Assembly (NCBI RefSeq): GCF_027924665.1
Contig: NZ_AP027043.1
Coordinates: forward strand, 4,588,001 to 4,652,000
DNA from: Flavobacterium sp. GSB-24
Lineage (GTDB): Bacteria; Bacteroidota; Bacteroidia; Flavobacteriales; Flavobacteriaceae
Direction of reading: 5' to 3'
Length of the DNA: 64,000 nucleotides
Below, in pieces: positions 17,220 through 29,371 of the stretch. The notes under the pieces were generated by a model, which saw only the letters and a list, made by a program, of their open reading frames with translations, was not told where the DNA came from and did not search any database. Position 1 is the stretch's first letter; each line of letters opens with the position of its first letter. The translations under genes and the position numbers were made by a program.

Positions 17220-20200
17220 TTAAAAAGTTGCATTAACACCTGTCATGTAAATACGTGAAAGTGGATATTTACCTAAATCCATTCCGAAGTTTTTAAGACC
17301 AACTTCAGGATCCATTCCAGAATATTTAGTAATTGTAAATAAGTTCTGTCCAGAAATAAAGAATCTAAGTTTTGCTTTTCCGTTCAGCCAGCTTTCTTTT
17401 ACGGTATAACCAATCGACACGTTTTTCAATCTCAAGAAAGAAGCATCTTCGATATAAAGATCAGAGATACGTCCGAAGTTATTATTGTTGTCTGTTGAAG
17501 ATAGAACCGGAACATTGGTGTTTGTATTGGTTGGAGACCAAGCATCTTTAGACTCTGCCAATAAGTTATATCCTGGGAAAGAAGCATTTAAACCTGTATG
17601 TTTTACAGCGTTGAAAACACTATTTCCGGCAGCACCGTTAAAAAAGATATTCATATCGAATCCTTTGTACCTAAAATTAGCATTCAAACTGTAAGTTGTT
17701 TTTGGAAAAGGACTTCCTAATACTACTCTATCGCTGTTATTGATAACACCATCGCCGTTTTCATCTTTAAATCTAATATCTCCCGCAACAGCATTTGGCT
17801 GATAGGCCACACCATTTTTGTTTACATACGCTTTTGCTTCTGCATCACTTTGAAATAATCCGTCTGTTTCATATCCGTAGAAAGCACCAACAGGACTTCC
17901 AACTTGATAGATATTTGCTAAAGGTAAACTACGAACTCTGCTTAAGTTTAAGGGTTCAAGCGAAGTCAAATCGTCTTTAATAGAAACAATTTTATTGGTT
18001 AAGAATCCAGCGTTTGCTGTAACGTCAAACTTAAATTCGCCTTTTGTTTTTTGATACGTTAAACTAACCTCAATACCTTTATTTTCAACATCTCCAGAGT
18101 TTACAATTCTTCCTTGCGGCGTTCCAGAAACACCAGGTAATTGGTCACGAACCAGCATGTCTTTATTTTTTTTCACATAAGCATCGACAGATCCAACTAA
18201 ACTATTATTTAGCATTGTAAAATCTAAACCAATATTAGTCTGCTCAGAGCTTTCCCATTTTAAATTAGGGTTTGATAATTCGCTTTCTGCATAACCATAA
18301 TTAATAGATGGAGTTGCTCCAATTAAAGCTTGAGTTTGTGATAATGGCACACTAAACTGATATGGTCCAAGGTTTCCTAAATTTCCAATCTGTCCCCAGC
18401 TTGCACGTAATTTTAAATTGCTTACAATTGGTTCAAGACCTTTCATAAAACTTTCTTCAGAAATTAACCAACCTGCAGAAACAGAAGGATATACTTTCCA
18501 GCGGTTGTCTTGCAAAAGTTTTGAAGTTCCGTCACGACGCACAATTCCTGAGAATAAATATTTTTGATTGAAGTCATAATTTAATCTTCCTACATAAGAA
18601 GAAATGATTTCATCTGATAAACCTGCCCCTGTCTGTTGAATTAATTTTGCATTTAATAAATAGCGCTGTGATGGATCTTCGTTGTCAAATCCAGTTCCTT
18701 CAACTGTATAGAAATCTCTTTTAGTTTCTTGATACGTATATCCGGCTAAAGCTTTAAGGTTGTGTTTTCCGAATGATTTTTCATAAGAAATAGTCTGCTC
18801 ACTCAATAAATCGGTAATTGTCATATTTTTTAGAGTCAGTCTATTGAAATCAAATATTTTTCCTGGCTCAGTAACTTTTACTGTGAAATCTGTTGCATTA
18901 TCCTGAATTCTGGTATATCCCCAGTTTGATTTTACTTTTAACCCTGGAACAATTTCCCATTCTGCATAAGGATTGATCAAAATGGTAGAAATTGGATTTT
19001 TGTTATCTAATCTTTTTAAATATGCCACTGGATTGATAACGTCTCCGTAAGAGCCAATATATTTTTCAGGAACACCGCCAAATTGGCCAGAACCATCTTC
19101 TCTGTAAATCGTCGCGTTTGGCGGATACAAAATCGCTGCTTGAATTGCTCCTGTATACGAACTTGAAGTATTAGCAGTCTGACCATCAGTTAAGGAATAT
19201 GAAAGATTTTCCCCAATTGTGAAATTATCGGCCAATTTAAAAGATGAATTTGCTCTTACTGTATAACGTTCTCCGTATGTGTTTAACAAAATACCTTCGT
19301 TTTTTCTATAACTTCCAGAAAGAAAGAAATTAGATTTTTCTGTTTTTCCATTTACAGAAAGAGACAGATCTTGAATTTCTCCTGTACGGAAAATTTCATC
19401 CATCCAGTTTGTTTTTGTAGTTCTTGCTGTTGGTTCAAATGCAGTGTCAAAAGCAGGAATTCTTGGTAATCCAGCGTTATCTCTTGCCAGATTCATAGCA
19501 TCAGCATATTCTGCAGCGTTTAGAACCTCTAATTTTTTCGCTACATTTTGAAACCCTCCCTGATAGTTTACATTTACATTGATACGATCTGAAATTCCTT
19601 TTTTAGAAGTAATTAAAATTACCCCTCCAGAAGCTCTCGCACCATAAATTGCAGCAGAAGCCGCATCTTTTAAAACACTTATCGAAGCAATATCATTTGG
19701 ATTTAAAGTATTTAATGAACCACTATAAATAATTCCGTCTAAAACAATTAACGGAGTCTCAGCATTTAAAGATCCGATGCCACGAATATTGATTGTTGGT
19801 GAAGATGTTGGATCACCTCCATCGTTAATAACCGTAACACCAGCAACCGTTCCCTGCAGTAATTCAGCAGCATTGTTATACGTTCTGCTAGAAGTTTCTT
19901 TCATAGAAACAGAACCTACAGCGCCAAGAACTTCGTTCTTTTTTACACTTCCGTAACCCATAACAACCACTTCCTGAAGTTGTTTTACATCAGCTGCCAG
20001 TTTTACTGTAATGGTTTGTGTGCTGGTAACTTTTACTTCTTGTGTAATATAACCAACGTATGAAAAAACAAGAGTAGCTTCTGCTGCATTGATTTCCATT
20101 TTAAACGTTCCGTCAAAATCTGTAGCTGCAGCTGCATCAGAACCTTTGTCTTTGATTCCAACTCCTGGTAACGGCATATTATCATCGCCTCCAAAAACAG

Positions 20201-20600
20201 TTCCTGAAACAATTATTTTATTCTGATCTGTCGCTGCTACTTTTTGATTTTTTTTGATAACGATATTATTGCTCACAATTTCATATCGAAGTGCTGCACC
20301 GCAAATTCTGTCCAACGCTTGTTCCAGCGTTACATTACTCAATTTTAAACTTAATTTTTGATTGGTATTGACTTGGCTGCTTTCGTACATAAAATGCACA
20401 TCGACCTGATTTTCAATTTTTTGAAAAATTTTTTTTATACTTTCATTTTCAACTTTTAAAGTTACTCTTTTGTTAATGTCAACATTCCCGGCGTTTACTG
20501 TCAGCGTCGCAAAAAACAAAGCCATAAACAGGAATAATTTTGTTCCTATTGTCTTTAAGCTCTGACAATTTACGGCATACCGCATTTGTTTTTCATTCAT
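17220..20600 (-). CDS. SusC/RagA-family TonB-dependent outer-membrane transporter with STN signalling domain
   Basis: The 1126-residue protein opens with a signal region (TKLFLFMALFFATLTVNAG). An STN domain lies at about 45-117, a carboxypeptidase-regulatory-like domain at about 130-205 (VSGTVFGGDDNMPLPGVGI), the plug at about 210-340 (VVVMGYGSVKKNEVLGAVGS), and the barrel to the end. The last residues are NATF, an outer-membrane barrel terminus. The STN domain means it should both import its substrate and signal to the FecR encoded next to it. An ATG five codons downstream is an alternative start and would not change the mature protein. Confidence 0.95.
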   Translation of the reverse strand: MNEKQMRYAVNCQSLKTIGTKLFLFMALFFATLTVNAGNVDINKRVTLKVENESIKKIFQKIENQVDVHFMYESSQVNTNQKLSLKLSNVTLEQALDRICGAALRYEIVSNNIVIKKNQKVAATDQNKIIVSGTVFGGDDNMPLPGVGIKDKGSDAAAATDFDGTFKMEINAAEATLVFSYVGYITQEVKVTSTQTITVKLAADVKQLQEVVVMGYGSVKKNEVLGAVGSVSMKETSSRTYNNAAELLQGTVAGVTVINDGGDPTSSPTINIRGIGSLNAETPLIVLDGIIYSGSLNTLNPNDIASISVLKDAASAAIYGARASGGVILITSKKGISDRINVNVNYQGGFQNVAKKLEVLNAAEYADAMNLARDNAGLPRIPAFDTAFEPTARTTKTNWMDEIFRTGEIQDLSLSVNGKTEKSNFFLSGSYRKNEGILLNTYGERYTVRANSSFKLADNFTIGENLSYSLTDGQTANTSSSYTGAIQAAILYPPNATIYREDGSGQFGGVPEKYIGSYGDVINPVAYLKRLDNKNPISTILINPYAEWEIVPGLKVKSNWGYTRIQDNATDFTVKVTEPGKIFDFNRLTLKNMTITDLLSEQTISYEKSFGKHNLKALAGYTYQETKRDFYTVEGTGFDNEDPSQRYLLNAKLIQQTGAGLSDEIISSYVGRLNYDFNQKYLFSGIVRRDGTSKLLQDNRWKVYPSVSAGWLISEESFMKGLEPIVSNLKLRASWGQIGNLGNLGPYQFSVPLSQTQALIGATPSINYGYAESELSNPNLKWESSEQTNIGLDFTMLNNSLVGSVDAYVKKNKDMLVRDQLPGVSGTPQGRIVNSGDVENKGIEVSLTYQKTKGEFKFDVTANAGFLTNKIVSIKDDLTSLEPLNLSRVRSLPLANIYQVGSPVGAFYGYETDGLFQSDAEAKAYVNKNGVAYQPNAVAGDIRFKDENGDGVINNSDRVVLGSPFPKTTYSLNANFRYKGFDMNIFFNGAAGNSVFNAVKHTGLNASFPGYNLLAESKDAWSPTNTNTNVPVLSSTDNNNNFGRISDLYIEDASFLRLKNVSIGYTVKESWLNGKAKLRFFISGQNLFTITKYSGMDPEVGLKNFGMDLGKYPLSRIYMTGVNATF

Positions 20601-20672
20601 AATTTTTAGATTTAGTTGATTGTTTTTGTTTATTTAGGATGCTACGTAGTTTATTTTTAATGTGCTGAAGAA

Positions 20673-21593
20673 TTACTCTATTTTATAAATACCCGAATCC
20701 ATTTTATAATCGGCATTGATGATATTACACACCAACCCAATTACTTGATCGGCAGGCAGTTCTTTAAAATAGGCGCTTATCTTTAAAGCATTTAATTTTT
20801 GATTTTTGATTTCGATAGCCACATTATAATTGCGGTTAATTGTGGCAACCACTTCGGGCAGAGGCGTATCTTCAAAAACCATAATATTTTTTCGCCATAG
20901 TGAAATTGTATTCACTGGAATATCTTTAAAAGCCTGAAGCTTATTGTTGTGTGATTTAAATACCACTTTTTGGCCAGGAGTTACATACACATTCTCTTCT
21001 GTAACGGTAGATTTCACGTTCACTCTTCCAGTTAAAACTGAAACTTCCTGGGTTGTTTGGTCTGGATATGCCTGTACATTAAAACTGGTTCCGAGAACTT
21101 TGGTATCCATTTTATTGGTGTGAATGATAAAAGGATGTTTTTTGTCTTTGGCTACATCAAAAAAAGCTTCACCAGAGAGATATACTTCTCTTGTATCTCC
21201 TTTAAATTCTTTTGGATATTTTAAAACACTTCCGGCATTCAGCCATATCTGCGTTCCGTCACTCAATTTTATTTGAGCATGTTCGCCAAGTTTTACCGCT
21301 AATTGTGTGTTTTCAATTGAATGTGATGACTGATAAAAAAACACTGATAATCCGATTAGAAAAACCAAAGAGGCAGCAACCGCCCAGTTTTTATATTGAA
21401 GAGCAATAACATTATTGGTTTTCTTAATTTGACGTAACTCTTTTTTTAGTTTCGAACGATCTGACTGTATCATTTCCATGTTTTCAAAAAAATCATCAGT
21501 ACGATCGTACCATTTATTCCACATTTCTTGTCCTTTTGGAGAATACTTTCCTTCTAAAAAATGTTTTATTTCTTGTCTTAATTTATCAGGCAT
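20673..21593 (-). CDS. FecR family anti-sigma factor
   Basis: The 306-residue protein has a cytoplasmic sigma-binding part (about 1-72), one membrane helix at about 75-92 (NWAVAASLVFLIGLSVFFY), a FecR domain (about 100-205, with KLSDGTQIWLNAGSVLKYP, LSGEAFFDVA and VLGTSFNVQA), and a C-terminal DUF4974-like domain. It lies between the sigma factor and SusC genes. A promoter-like motif identical in layout to one before the sigma gene lies 25-68 bp upstream of its ATG, so it probably has its own sigma-dependent promoter and takes part in an autoregulatory loop. Confidence 0.93.
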   Translation of the reverse strand: MPDKLRQEIKHFLEGKYSPKGQEMWNKWYDRTDDFFENMEMIQSDRSKLKKELRQIKKTNNVIALQYKNWAVAASLVFLIGLSVFFYQSSHSIENTQLAVKLGEHAQIKLSDGTQIWLNAGSVLKYPKEFKGDTREVYLSGEAFFDVAKDKKHPFIIHTNKMDTKVLGTSFNVQAYPDQTTQEVSVLTGRVNVKSTVTEENVYVTPGQKVVFKSHNNKLQAFKDIPVNTISLWRKNIMVFEDTPLPEVVATINRNYNVAIEIKNQKLNALKISAYFKELPADQVIGLVCNIINADYKMDSGIYKIE

Positions 21594-21617
21594 TATAATT
21601 TCTTTATGTCTTTAATA

Positions 21618-21661
21618 ATATGTCTTTGGAATTGTAATTTTCGGTAGGCGCGTAAGGTTAC
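21618..21661 (-). promoter_or_regulatory. Putative ECF-sigma promoter of fecR
   Basis: Read on the minus strand it is GTAACC-N7-CCTACC-N16-AAGACATAT. The same three blocks with the same spacings recur at 22387-22430 before the sigma gene. The last block ends 25 bases before the fecR ATG, a sensible -10 position. A perfect palindrome, GCGTAAGGTTACGC (21650-21663), overlaps the upstream end. No such motif is known to me by name, and the assignment rests on the repeat and its placement. Confidence 0.6.
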
Positions 21662-21705
21662 GCTTCTGTTAAGAAAAAAATGAAGTCTTAATTTTGATTT
21701 CACTT

Positions 21706-22263
21706 TTAATTGAACTCGCCCAAATAAGTGCGCATAAATTTGAGCGCATAAGTAATATGATACTTTACCGTTTCTATTGAAACATTCAGTTCCTCAGCGA
21801 TTTCTTTATTGGTATAATGTTTTACTCTGCTTAGAATAAAAACTTCTTTTGATTTTTTAGGAAGTAACATTGCTGCCTTATCAACTGCTTTTTGCAGTTC
21901 ATCGTAATAAATAGAATCTTCTGTTGCATTATGACTGCCGTACGAAACAGTATTTCTATCCAAAACTTCTTGTACATATTGGTCTGCAACTGTATGAGAT
22001 TTTATATAATCTAATGTCATATAACGAACCGAAGTGTAGATATAAGCCGCAAAACTTTTTTGAATGACAATTGTCTTGCGTCGTTCCCAGATACTAGTAA
22101 AAACTTCCTGAACAATTTCTTCTGATATTGCTACCGATTTCATTCTGAGGTATACAAATCGAACAAGTATGTCTCGATATCTAAAATAGAGTTCATCAAA
22201 AGCTTTGTCTTTGCCGTTTCTTAATAGTTCGACAAGTTCTTCGTCTGTAAACTTCTTATACAT
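21706..22263 (-). CDS. ECF RNA polymerase sigma factor, FecI-like (Bacteroidetes family 1)
   Basis: The protein has 185 residues. Region 2 is at about 20-85 (FDELYFRYRDILVRFVYLRM, EEIVQEVFTSIWERRK). Region 4 is at about 125-180 (MLLPKKSKEVFILSRVKHYT, then EELNVSIETVKYHITYALKF). It heads the minus-strand series sigma-FecR-SusC-SusD-phosphatase and should direct its transcription. It has a long leader of about 120 bases downstream of a promoter-like motif that also precedes fecR, which suggests positive autoregulation. Confidence 0.93.
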   Translation of the reverse strand: MYKKFTDEELVELLRNGKDKAFDELYFRYRDILVRFVYLRMKSVAISEEIVQEVFTSIWERRKTIVIQKSFAAYIYTSVRYMTLDYIKSHTVADQYVQEVLDRNTVSYGSHNATEDSIYYDELQKAVDKAAMLLPKKSKEVFILSRVKHYTNKEIAEELNVSIETVKYHITYALKFMRTYLGEFN

Positions 22264-22386
22264 TGTACATTATTTTGGCATGAATAATCAAATGAAAAAT
22301 GCAGTCTGCAGCATTTCTTCTGATTTCGTGTTGATAATGTTCTTGTTGTTTTAAAAATGACATATACAAAGTATTAGGTTCTTTTT

Positions 22387-22430
22387 ATATGTCTTCAAAA
22401 TTAAAGATGAGGGTAGGTCGAAAAGGTTAC
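22387..22430 (-). promoter_or_regulatory. Putative ECF-sigma promoter of the sigma gene
   Basis: On the minus strand it is GTAACC-N7-CCTACC-N16-AAGACATAT, the same blocks and spacings as at 21618-21661. Upstream similarity continues (TTTT, TTAA, AA and CG at matching places). The likely -10 block lies 124 bases before the sigma-factor ATG. Confidence 0.6.
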
Positions 22431-22670
22431 GTTTACATTAATAAAACGGTCTTAAAACGAAACATATTATTAACATTTGAAACTAAAGTTACCTGTAAAA
22501 TAAGGTTATGAAGTATTTGAAGTAAAAAATAGAATGGTCTCTCTTTTATAATAATCCTTCTCTTATAAAAAAGCTTTTTTTGAGGTTTGAATGATAAAAA
22601 AGTGCTTAACAAAAAATTAAAGACTCTAAGCGCACGGAAGGTTAAATCATAGCTGTTTAATTTTTTTTAT

Positions 22671-22710
22671 AAAAAAATGCCCCCAATAAGCAGCAAACTT
22701 TTTGGGGGCA
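22671..22710 (-). terminator. Rho-independent terminator of katG
   Basis: TGCCCCCAA (22678-22686) pairs perfectly with TTGGGGGCA (22702-22710). For the leftward katG transcript the stem is followed by seven U (22671-22677). Confidence 0.9.
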
Positions 22711-22731
22711 ATTGTAAAATTAATTTTTGTT

Positions 22732-25017
<2,286 letters not shown>

Positions 25018-25181
25018 TTATTTTTACTAAATTACAAACTATACAAAGAGAATTCCATTGGTTTGAATAATAAATATTTTTTATTTTATAGATAAAATCT
25101 ATTGTATTAAAATAAACTTTACATATCATTCCACTCTTGTCTTCATAAACTTATTTCAATTTTAGCTAAAGTTATTGACAG

Positions 25182-26750
25182 CTAGATTGGTATTGGTTCT
25201 ACATCTACTCTTCTGAGTGGTCTTCGCCAAAGTTTAAATATTAAAATAATTAAAACAGGAAAAAAGCAAACGGCCGACATGACAAGATAAATATCCTTAT
25301 ATGCTAATAATATGGAAGCTTGCGAAGTTTTGTTCGAGAGAGCTTTTTCAGCCTTTTTTTGCGCTTCCGCTTTGGATAATCCCATATAGAGAAAATTTCT
25401 TTTAGAATTAGCCAATTGCTTCTGTGCCATTTGGTTTAATTCTGTTAATTGCTGGTTAAGACCTGTTTTATGCTGTATATTTAAACCTGAGATAAAAGTC
25501 GCTAAAATGGCACTTCCTAATAAACCTGCAAAAACCGCTTGGGCAATAATACCACTCATCATTCTAGATGCGCTTAGTTTTGGAGGAACTCCTTCGGAAA
25601 TATAAAGAAGAGAAATTGGGAAAAGAAAACCAATTCCGAGTCCTTTAAAAATTAAAGGAAGAAAAAAATCTGAAGAATCTATTCCGGGATAAAACCGAAA
25701 AAAAAGAATGATATGGTAAAATCCGTAACATGCAAATCCCATAATCCAAATAGTAGCCAGGTAAATTTTCTTAAACAAAAGATAAGTTGATAGAGGAATA
25801 GCAATACATAATCCTATTAATAATGCTAAATGTGTTCTGGCTCCTGAAACAGCATCAAAACCTAAAATATTGGTCATATAACCTGTTACAACACTTCCTG
25901 TTCCGTTAATTACACCAATATAGAACATTAAAAAAGTTCCAATAATTACATTTTTAAAACGATAAACATCGGGATCAATTATGGGATCATCTGTAAAACG
26001 TACATGTATTAGGTAAATGCCAATTAGAATCAATAATAAAGCTACGGCTAAATTAATTTTAGGATCGTTAAACCAATTTCTGCTTTGCCCCTCCGCGCAT
26101 AGAAAGAGAATTACGGTAAAAAATAAAATCATAATAATCCATCCGCGCCAGTCAAATTGAAATTTGGTTTTCATTGGAGCAACATCTGCTTTGTAAAAAT
26201 ACCACGCCAGAAGAATACAGATTAAAAAATTGACGTTCAGAAAATATATGCCAAATGTCCAATTATAAAAACTAGTAAAATGTGCTCCTAAATATTGGTA
26301 AACATGCTGGCTGCCTTTTTGAATGAATTGCAGAATTCCGTACAGCAATGCCATATTAAAAGCTGGATTGTATTTTAATAAAATTGGCACCATTGAAGCA
26401 AAAATTCCAATTACAGAAACAATTCCTAAAAGCGAACGCCAAAAGGTAAACCATTCTATACTTGGAGCAAATAAGGAAGCAGTATTGAATATAATGGATA
26501 AAAATGCAGCTGACAAAATCATTGTCCGCACCTTAATCTGCTTGCCCAATTTTAATCCTAAAGGCATAAAAGCCAGCATGACAAAAATTGGAATATATAT
26601 AGAATAGGTAAAAACAGTAGTCGATGCACCAAAATGTCCTAAAACTTGAGAATTGTCGTAAGTGGTGACATTCAATCCATTAAAAAAAGGAATGGTTAAG
26701 ATATATAATCCTACGAGTGTAAAAACGCTTCCTTTTTTTCCTGCAAACAT
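25182..26750 (-). CDS. MFS drug efflux transporter, DHA2/EmrB-like (14 helices)
   Basis: The 522-residue membrane protein has about 14 hydrophobic segments, the number expected for the DHA2 branch of the major facilitator superfamily. Examples are VFTLVGLYILTIPFF at the start and YLVMSAVCFFPVLIILIF near the end. A soluble insert of about 65 residues, rich in Q, K and A, lies between the last two helices. Its start codon is two bases from the stop of the HlyD-type gene, and a TolC-type gene precedes that. The three therefore should form a tripartite pump crossing both membranes, like EmrAB-TolC. The substrate is not predictable, and no TetR- or MarR-type regulator is adjacent. Confidence 0.9.
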   Translation of the reverse strand: MFAGKKGSVFTLVGLYILTIPFFNGLNVTTYDNSQVLGHFGASTTVFTYSIYIPIFVMLAFMPLGLKLGKQIKVRTMILSAAFLSIIFNTASLFAPSIEWFTFWRSLLGIVSVIGIFASMVPILLKYNPAFNMALLYGILQFIQKGSQHVYQYLGAHFTSFYNWTFGIYFLNVNFLICILLAWYFYKADVAPMKTKFQFDWRGWIIMILFFTVILFLCAEGQSRNWFNDPKINLAVALLLILIGIYLIHVRFTDDPIIDPDVYRFKNVIIGTFLMFYIGVINGTGSVVTGYMTNILGFDAVSGARTHLALLIGLCIAIPLSTYLLFKKIYLATIWIMGFACYGFYHIILFFRFYPGIDSSDFFLPLIFKGLGIGFLFPISLLYISEGVPPKLSASRMMSGIIAQAVFAGLLGSAILATFISGLNIQHKTGLNQQLTELNQMAQKQLANSKRNFLYMGLSKAEAQKKAEKALSNKTSQASILLAYKDIYLVMSAVCFFPVLIILIFKLWRRPLRRVDVEPIPI

Positions 26751-26752
26751 AT

Positions 26753-27814
26753 TTATTTTTTTACTTCGACTGTTACGTTCATTCCTGGCTTTACTTCTTC
26801 TAAATCTTTAGGATCTGACTCAAATTCAATTTTAACTGGAATTCGCTGTGTTATTTTGACAAAGTTTCCTGTTGCATTATCTGGCTCAACCATCGAAAAC
26901 TTAGCACCTGTTGCTGGAGAAAAGCCGGTAACTTTCCCTCTAAACTCTTTTTCACCAAGAGCATCAATTGTTATAACAACCTGTTGTCCTATTTTAATTT
27001 TTCTGATTTGTGTTTCTTTAAAATTAGCCGAAACCCATAATTTCTGATTGAGTACAATTGTTGCAATGACTTGATTGGCATTTATTAATTCTCCAATTGA
27101 TAAGTTGCGCTCTCCAGCTATACCATCTGCGGGAGCAATAATATTGGTATACGATAATTGTAATTTTACTGCTTCAAGATCAGCTTTTTTACGCGCGACT
27201 GTAGCTCTCGCTGCTTCGAGATTAATGTTACTTTGCTTTGTTACAGAATTATTTGCCTCTAATCCTTTTTTACCTGCTTTTAAATAAGCTTCTTCTGATC
27301 TTAATTTTGAAACTACTTGATCATATTGATTACGCGTAACGGCAGAATCTGCATACATATTTTTGAATCTTTGGTAATCTTTTTGTGCTTTTTCAAGACT
27401 GGCCAAATCGCCTGCTAATTTTTCTTTTGCTGCAGATTGATTTGAAGATGAAGTAATTATGGTTTGTTCTAATGAATGAAGGTTTCCAACTGCAATTGCA
27501 AGATCTGCTTCGGCTTGGCTCACTTTAATTAAATATTCTGAATCGTCCAAAATTACGAGTGTATCTCCTTTGTGCACTACCTGATTGGTTTCAAACCGAA
27601 TTGCGGCAATGTGTCCAGATGCCCTTGCTGAAACGTTACTTATATAAGCCTCAACTTGAGCATTATTGGTAGTTTCGTAATTGCTAAAATCAAAAAACAA
27701 ACTCAAAATCCAAAGCCCTCCAGCAGCTAAAAAAATAAAAGAAATAATAGTTAAAATCGTATTTCTCTTTTTATCCTTTTGAATTCCTTCAGCTGGTTTA
27801 TTTTCTTCGCTCAT
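26753..27814 (-). CDS. HlyD/EmrA-family periplasmic adaptor protein
   Basis: The 353-residue protein has one N-terminal membrane helix (about 19-40), then a biotinyl-lipoyl-like hairpin (ARASGHIAAIRFETNQVVHK, about 60), a coiled-coil hairpin (about 100-215, rich in A, K and E) and a C-terminal beta-barrel part (about 245-350, KIGQQVVITIDALGEKEFRG). Such adaptors connect an inner-membrane pump to an outer-membrane TolC channel. It lies between the TolC-type gene (12 bp upstream) and the MFS pump gene (2 bp downstream), so all three are one operon. Confidence 0.92.
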   Translation of the reverse strand: MSEENKPAEGIQKDKKRNTILTIISFIFLAAGGLWILSLFFDFSNYETTNNAQVEAYISNVSARASGHIAAIRFETNQVVHKGDTLVILDDSEYLIKVSQAEADLAIAVGNLHSLEQTIITSSSNQSAAKEKLAGDLASLEKAQKDYQRFKNMYADSAVTRNQYDQVVSKLRSEEAYLKAGKKGLEANNSVTKQSNINLEAARATVARKKADLEAVKLQLSYTNIIAPADGIAGERNLSIGELINANQVIATIVLNQKLWVSANFKETQIRKIKIGQQVVITIDALGEKEFRGKVTGFSPATGAKFSMVEPDNATGNFVKITQRIPVKIEFESDPKDLEEVKPGMNVTVEVKK

Positions 27815-27826
27815 ACTATTCTAATT

Positions 27827-29167
27827 TTAAAGTTTACCCATTGCAAATTGCAGGGAATAATACTGAATGATTAAATCTAAATTCGCATTGACAAGTGAGA
27901 TTTTTGAATTATTCAATTGCAGTTCAGCATCAACCATATCGCTTATTAAAGCAAAATCATTATCATATCTGCTTTTTACAATTTTATAATTACTTAATGA
28001 CAGCTCTACATCTTTTTTATAAGTCGCTATATTTCTTTTACTTTCCTCATACTTAACAAATGCTGTTTTTACTTCGCTTTCAATTTGGTTTTTGGCTGCA
28101 TCAAGAGCAACATTGCTTTTTTCAATTTGAAGTTTATCTCCTTTTATGCGGTGTTTAATGTTATAAAAACTTGAAACATCCCAATTTAAAGAAATTCCCG
28201 CTGCCCAATAATTAATAATATTGACATAGTTTGGCCATTGTGCAGGATATTCTGTATTTAAAATAAGATTTGCATTTATACTTGGCGAAAATCCGCTTTT
28301 TGAGATGTTTAGAGTCGATTCTGATAATTCAATGCCAATTTCCGCACGCTTGATTTCTTCTCTATTCTGGAAAGCTTGCGAAATGCTTTCTTGCAATTTT
28401 ATTTCTTCAAATGGAACACCACTTTTATCTATTTGAGGTTTTAGAATTGTATTAGTTGGAATACCTATCAAAACATCTAAATAGTTGCTTACTAATTCTA
28501 TATCGTTTGTATTTTTAAAAACCGAAACTTTAAAATTAGATTGTTGCAATTCTGTTCTAAGCAAATCGCTTTTTAAATTCTGGCCATTCTCTACACGAGA
28601 TTTTAGCTGCTTAATTCTAAGATCAGTGTTTATAATATTTTGTTTCGTTACTTCAATTTGTTTGTATAATTTTTCAAGCGTAAAATAATAAGTTGTAATG
28701 GCATTCTTTACTTCTGCCTGCGTCATTTTTACTGCTGATTCCTGCATCTGGCTCAGGATTTTCTGCTGTTCAATTTTTCTATTAATTAAACTTCCATTAT
28801 AAATTGGCATTGAAGTAATAATATTGGCAAATGCTTGATGATTAAAATAATCTACTGTTATACTGTTTTCGTAAAAACCTTCATATAGTTTTGGATTTCC
28901 AATATAAGTATAACCACCATTCAGAGCTATACGAGGGGCTTTAGCAATTTTGGCTTGGGCGACATTTTCATTTGCAATTGTAGCATCCACAGTAACCATT
29001 TTGAGTTGCCTATTATTCTGGATTCCTAATAAAAGTGCTTCTTCCAATAAAATTGTTCGTGAATTGTCCAGACTGTCTCCTTGAGAAAAAATTGGTAAAG
29101 TACTAAACAAGGTCAAAATCAAAAACAAATAGAGAAGTCGTATTTTTTTGTTCAACATATAATTCAT
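27827..29167 (-). CDS. TolC-family outer-membrane efflux protein
   Basis: The protein has 446 residues with a signal peptide (about 1-29, LLYLFLILTLFSTLPIFSQ). Two internally similar halves with long helices rich in N, Q, K and E follow, as in TolC. The second-half segment KSRYDNDFALISDMVDAELQ is the usual tip-region pattern. An ATG three codons into the frame is an alternative start. It is the first gene of the TolC-HlyD-MFS efflux operon and is divergent from the channel-like pair at 29.4 kb. The operon order, with TolC first, is common in Bacteroidota. Confidence 0.92.
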   Translation of the reverse strand: MNYMLNKKIRLLYLFLILTLFSTLPIFSQGDSLDNSRTILLEEALLLGIQNNRQLKMVTVDATIANENVAQAKIAKAPRIALNGGYTYIGNPKLYEGFYENSITVDYFNHQAFANIITSMPIYNGSLINRKIEQQKILSQMQESAVKMTQAEVKNAITTYYFTLEKLYKQIEVTKQNIINTDLRIKQLKSRVENGQNLKSDLLRTELQQSNFKVSVFKNTNDIELVSNYLDVLIGIPTNTILKPQIDKSGVPFEEIKLQESISQAFQNREEIKRAEIGIELSESTLNISKSGFSPSINANLILNTEYPAQWPNYVNIINYWAAGISLNWDVSSFYNIKHRIKGDKLQIEKSNVALDAAKNQIESEVKTAFVKYEESKRNIATYKKDVELSLSNYKIVKSRYDNDFALISDMVDAELQLNNSKISLVNANLDLIIQYYSLQFAMGKL

Positions 29168-29371
29168 TAATATAATTTAACGCGTTGATTTTCAAAAAGT
29201 ATTCTAAATTTAAAACCGTTTAAAAGAAGGAATCTGAATATTTAGGCTTGTATGGGTTGATTTTAAAGGATTAACATAAAATTTTGTTAATTTTTTTCAT
29301 TATAAATATAGTAAATATTTCTGTATATAAAAATAAATCACTAATATTGAGTAACTTAAAATCAAAACACG

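Larger units (their letters stand above)
22264..22731. other. Intergenic region between sigma factor and katG
   Basis: This is 468 bp without a credible gene. It holds the sigma-gene leader and its promoter-like motif (22387-22430) on the right-hand side of the sigma gene, and the katG terminator at 22671-22710. The rest (about 22440-22670) is AT-rich with no recognisable element. Confidence 0.6.
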
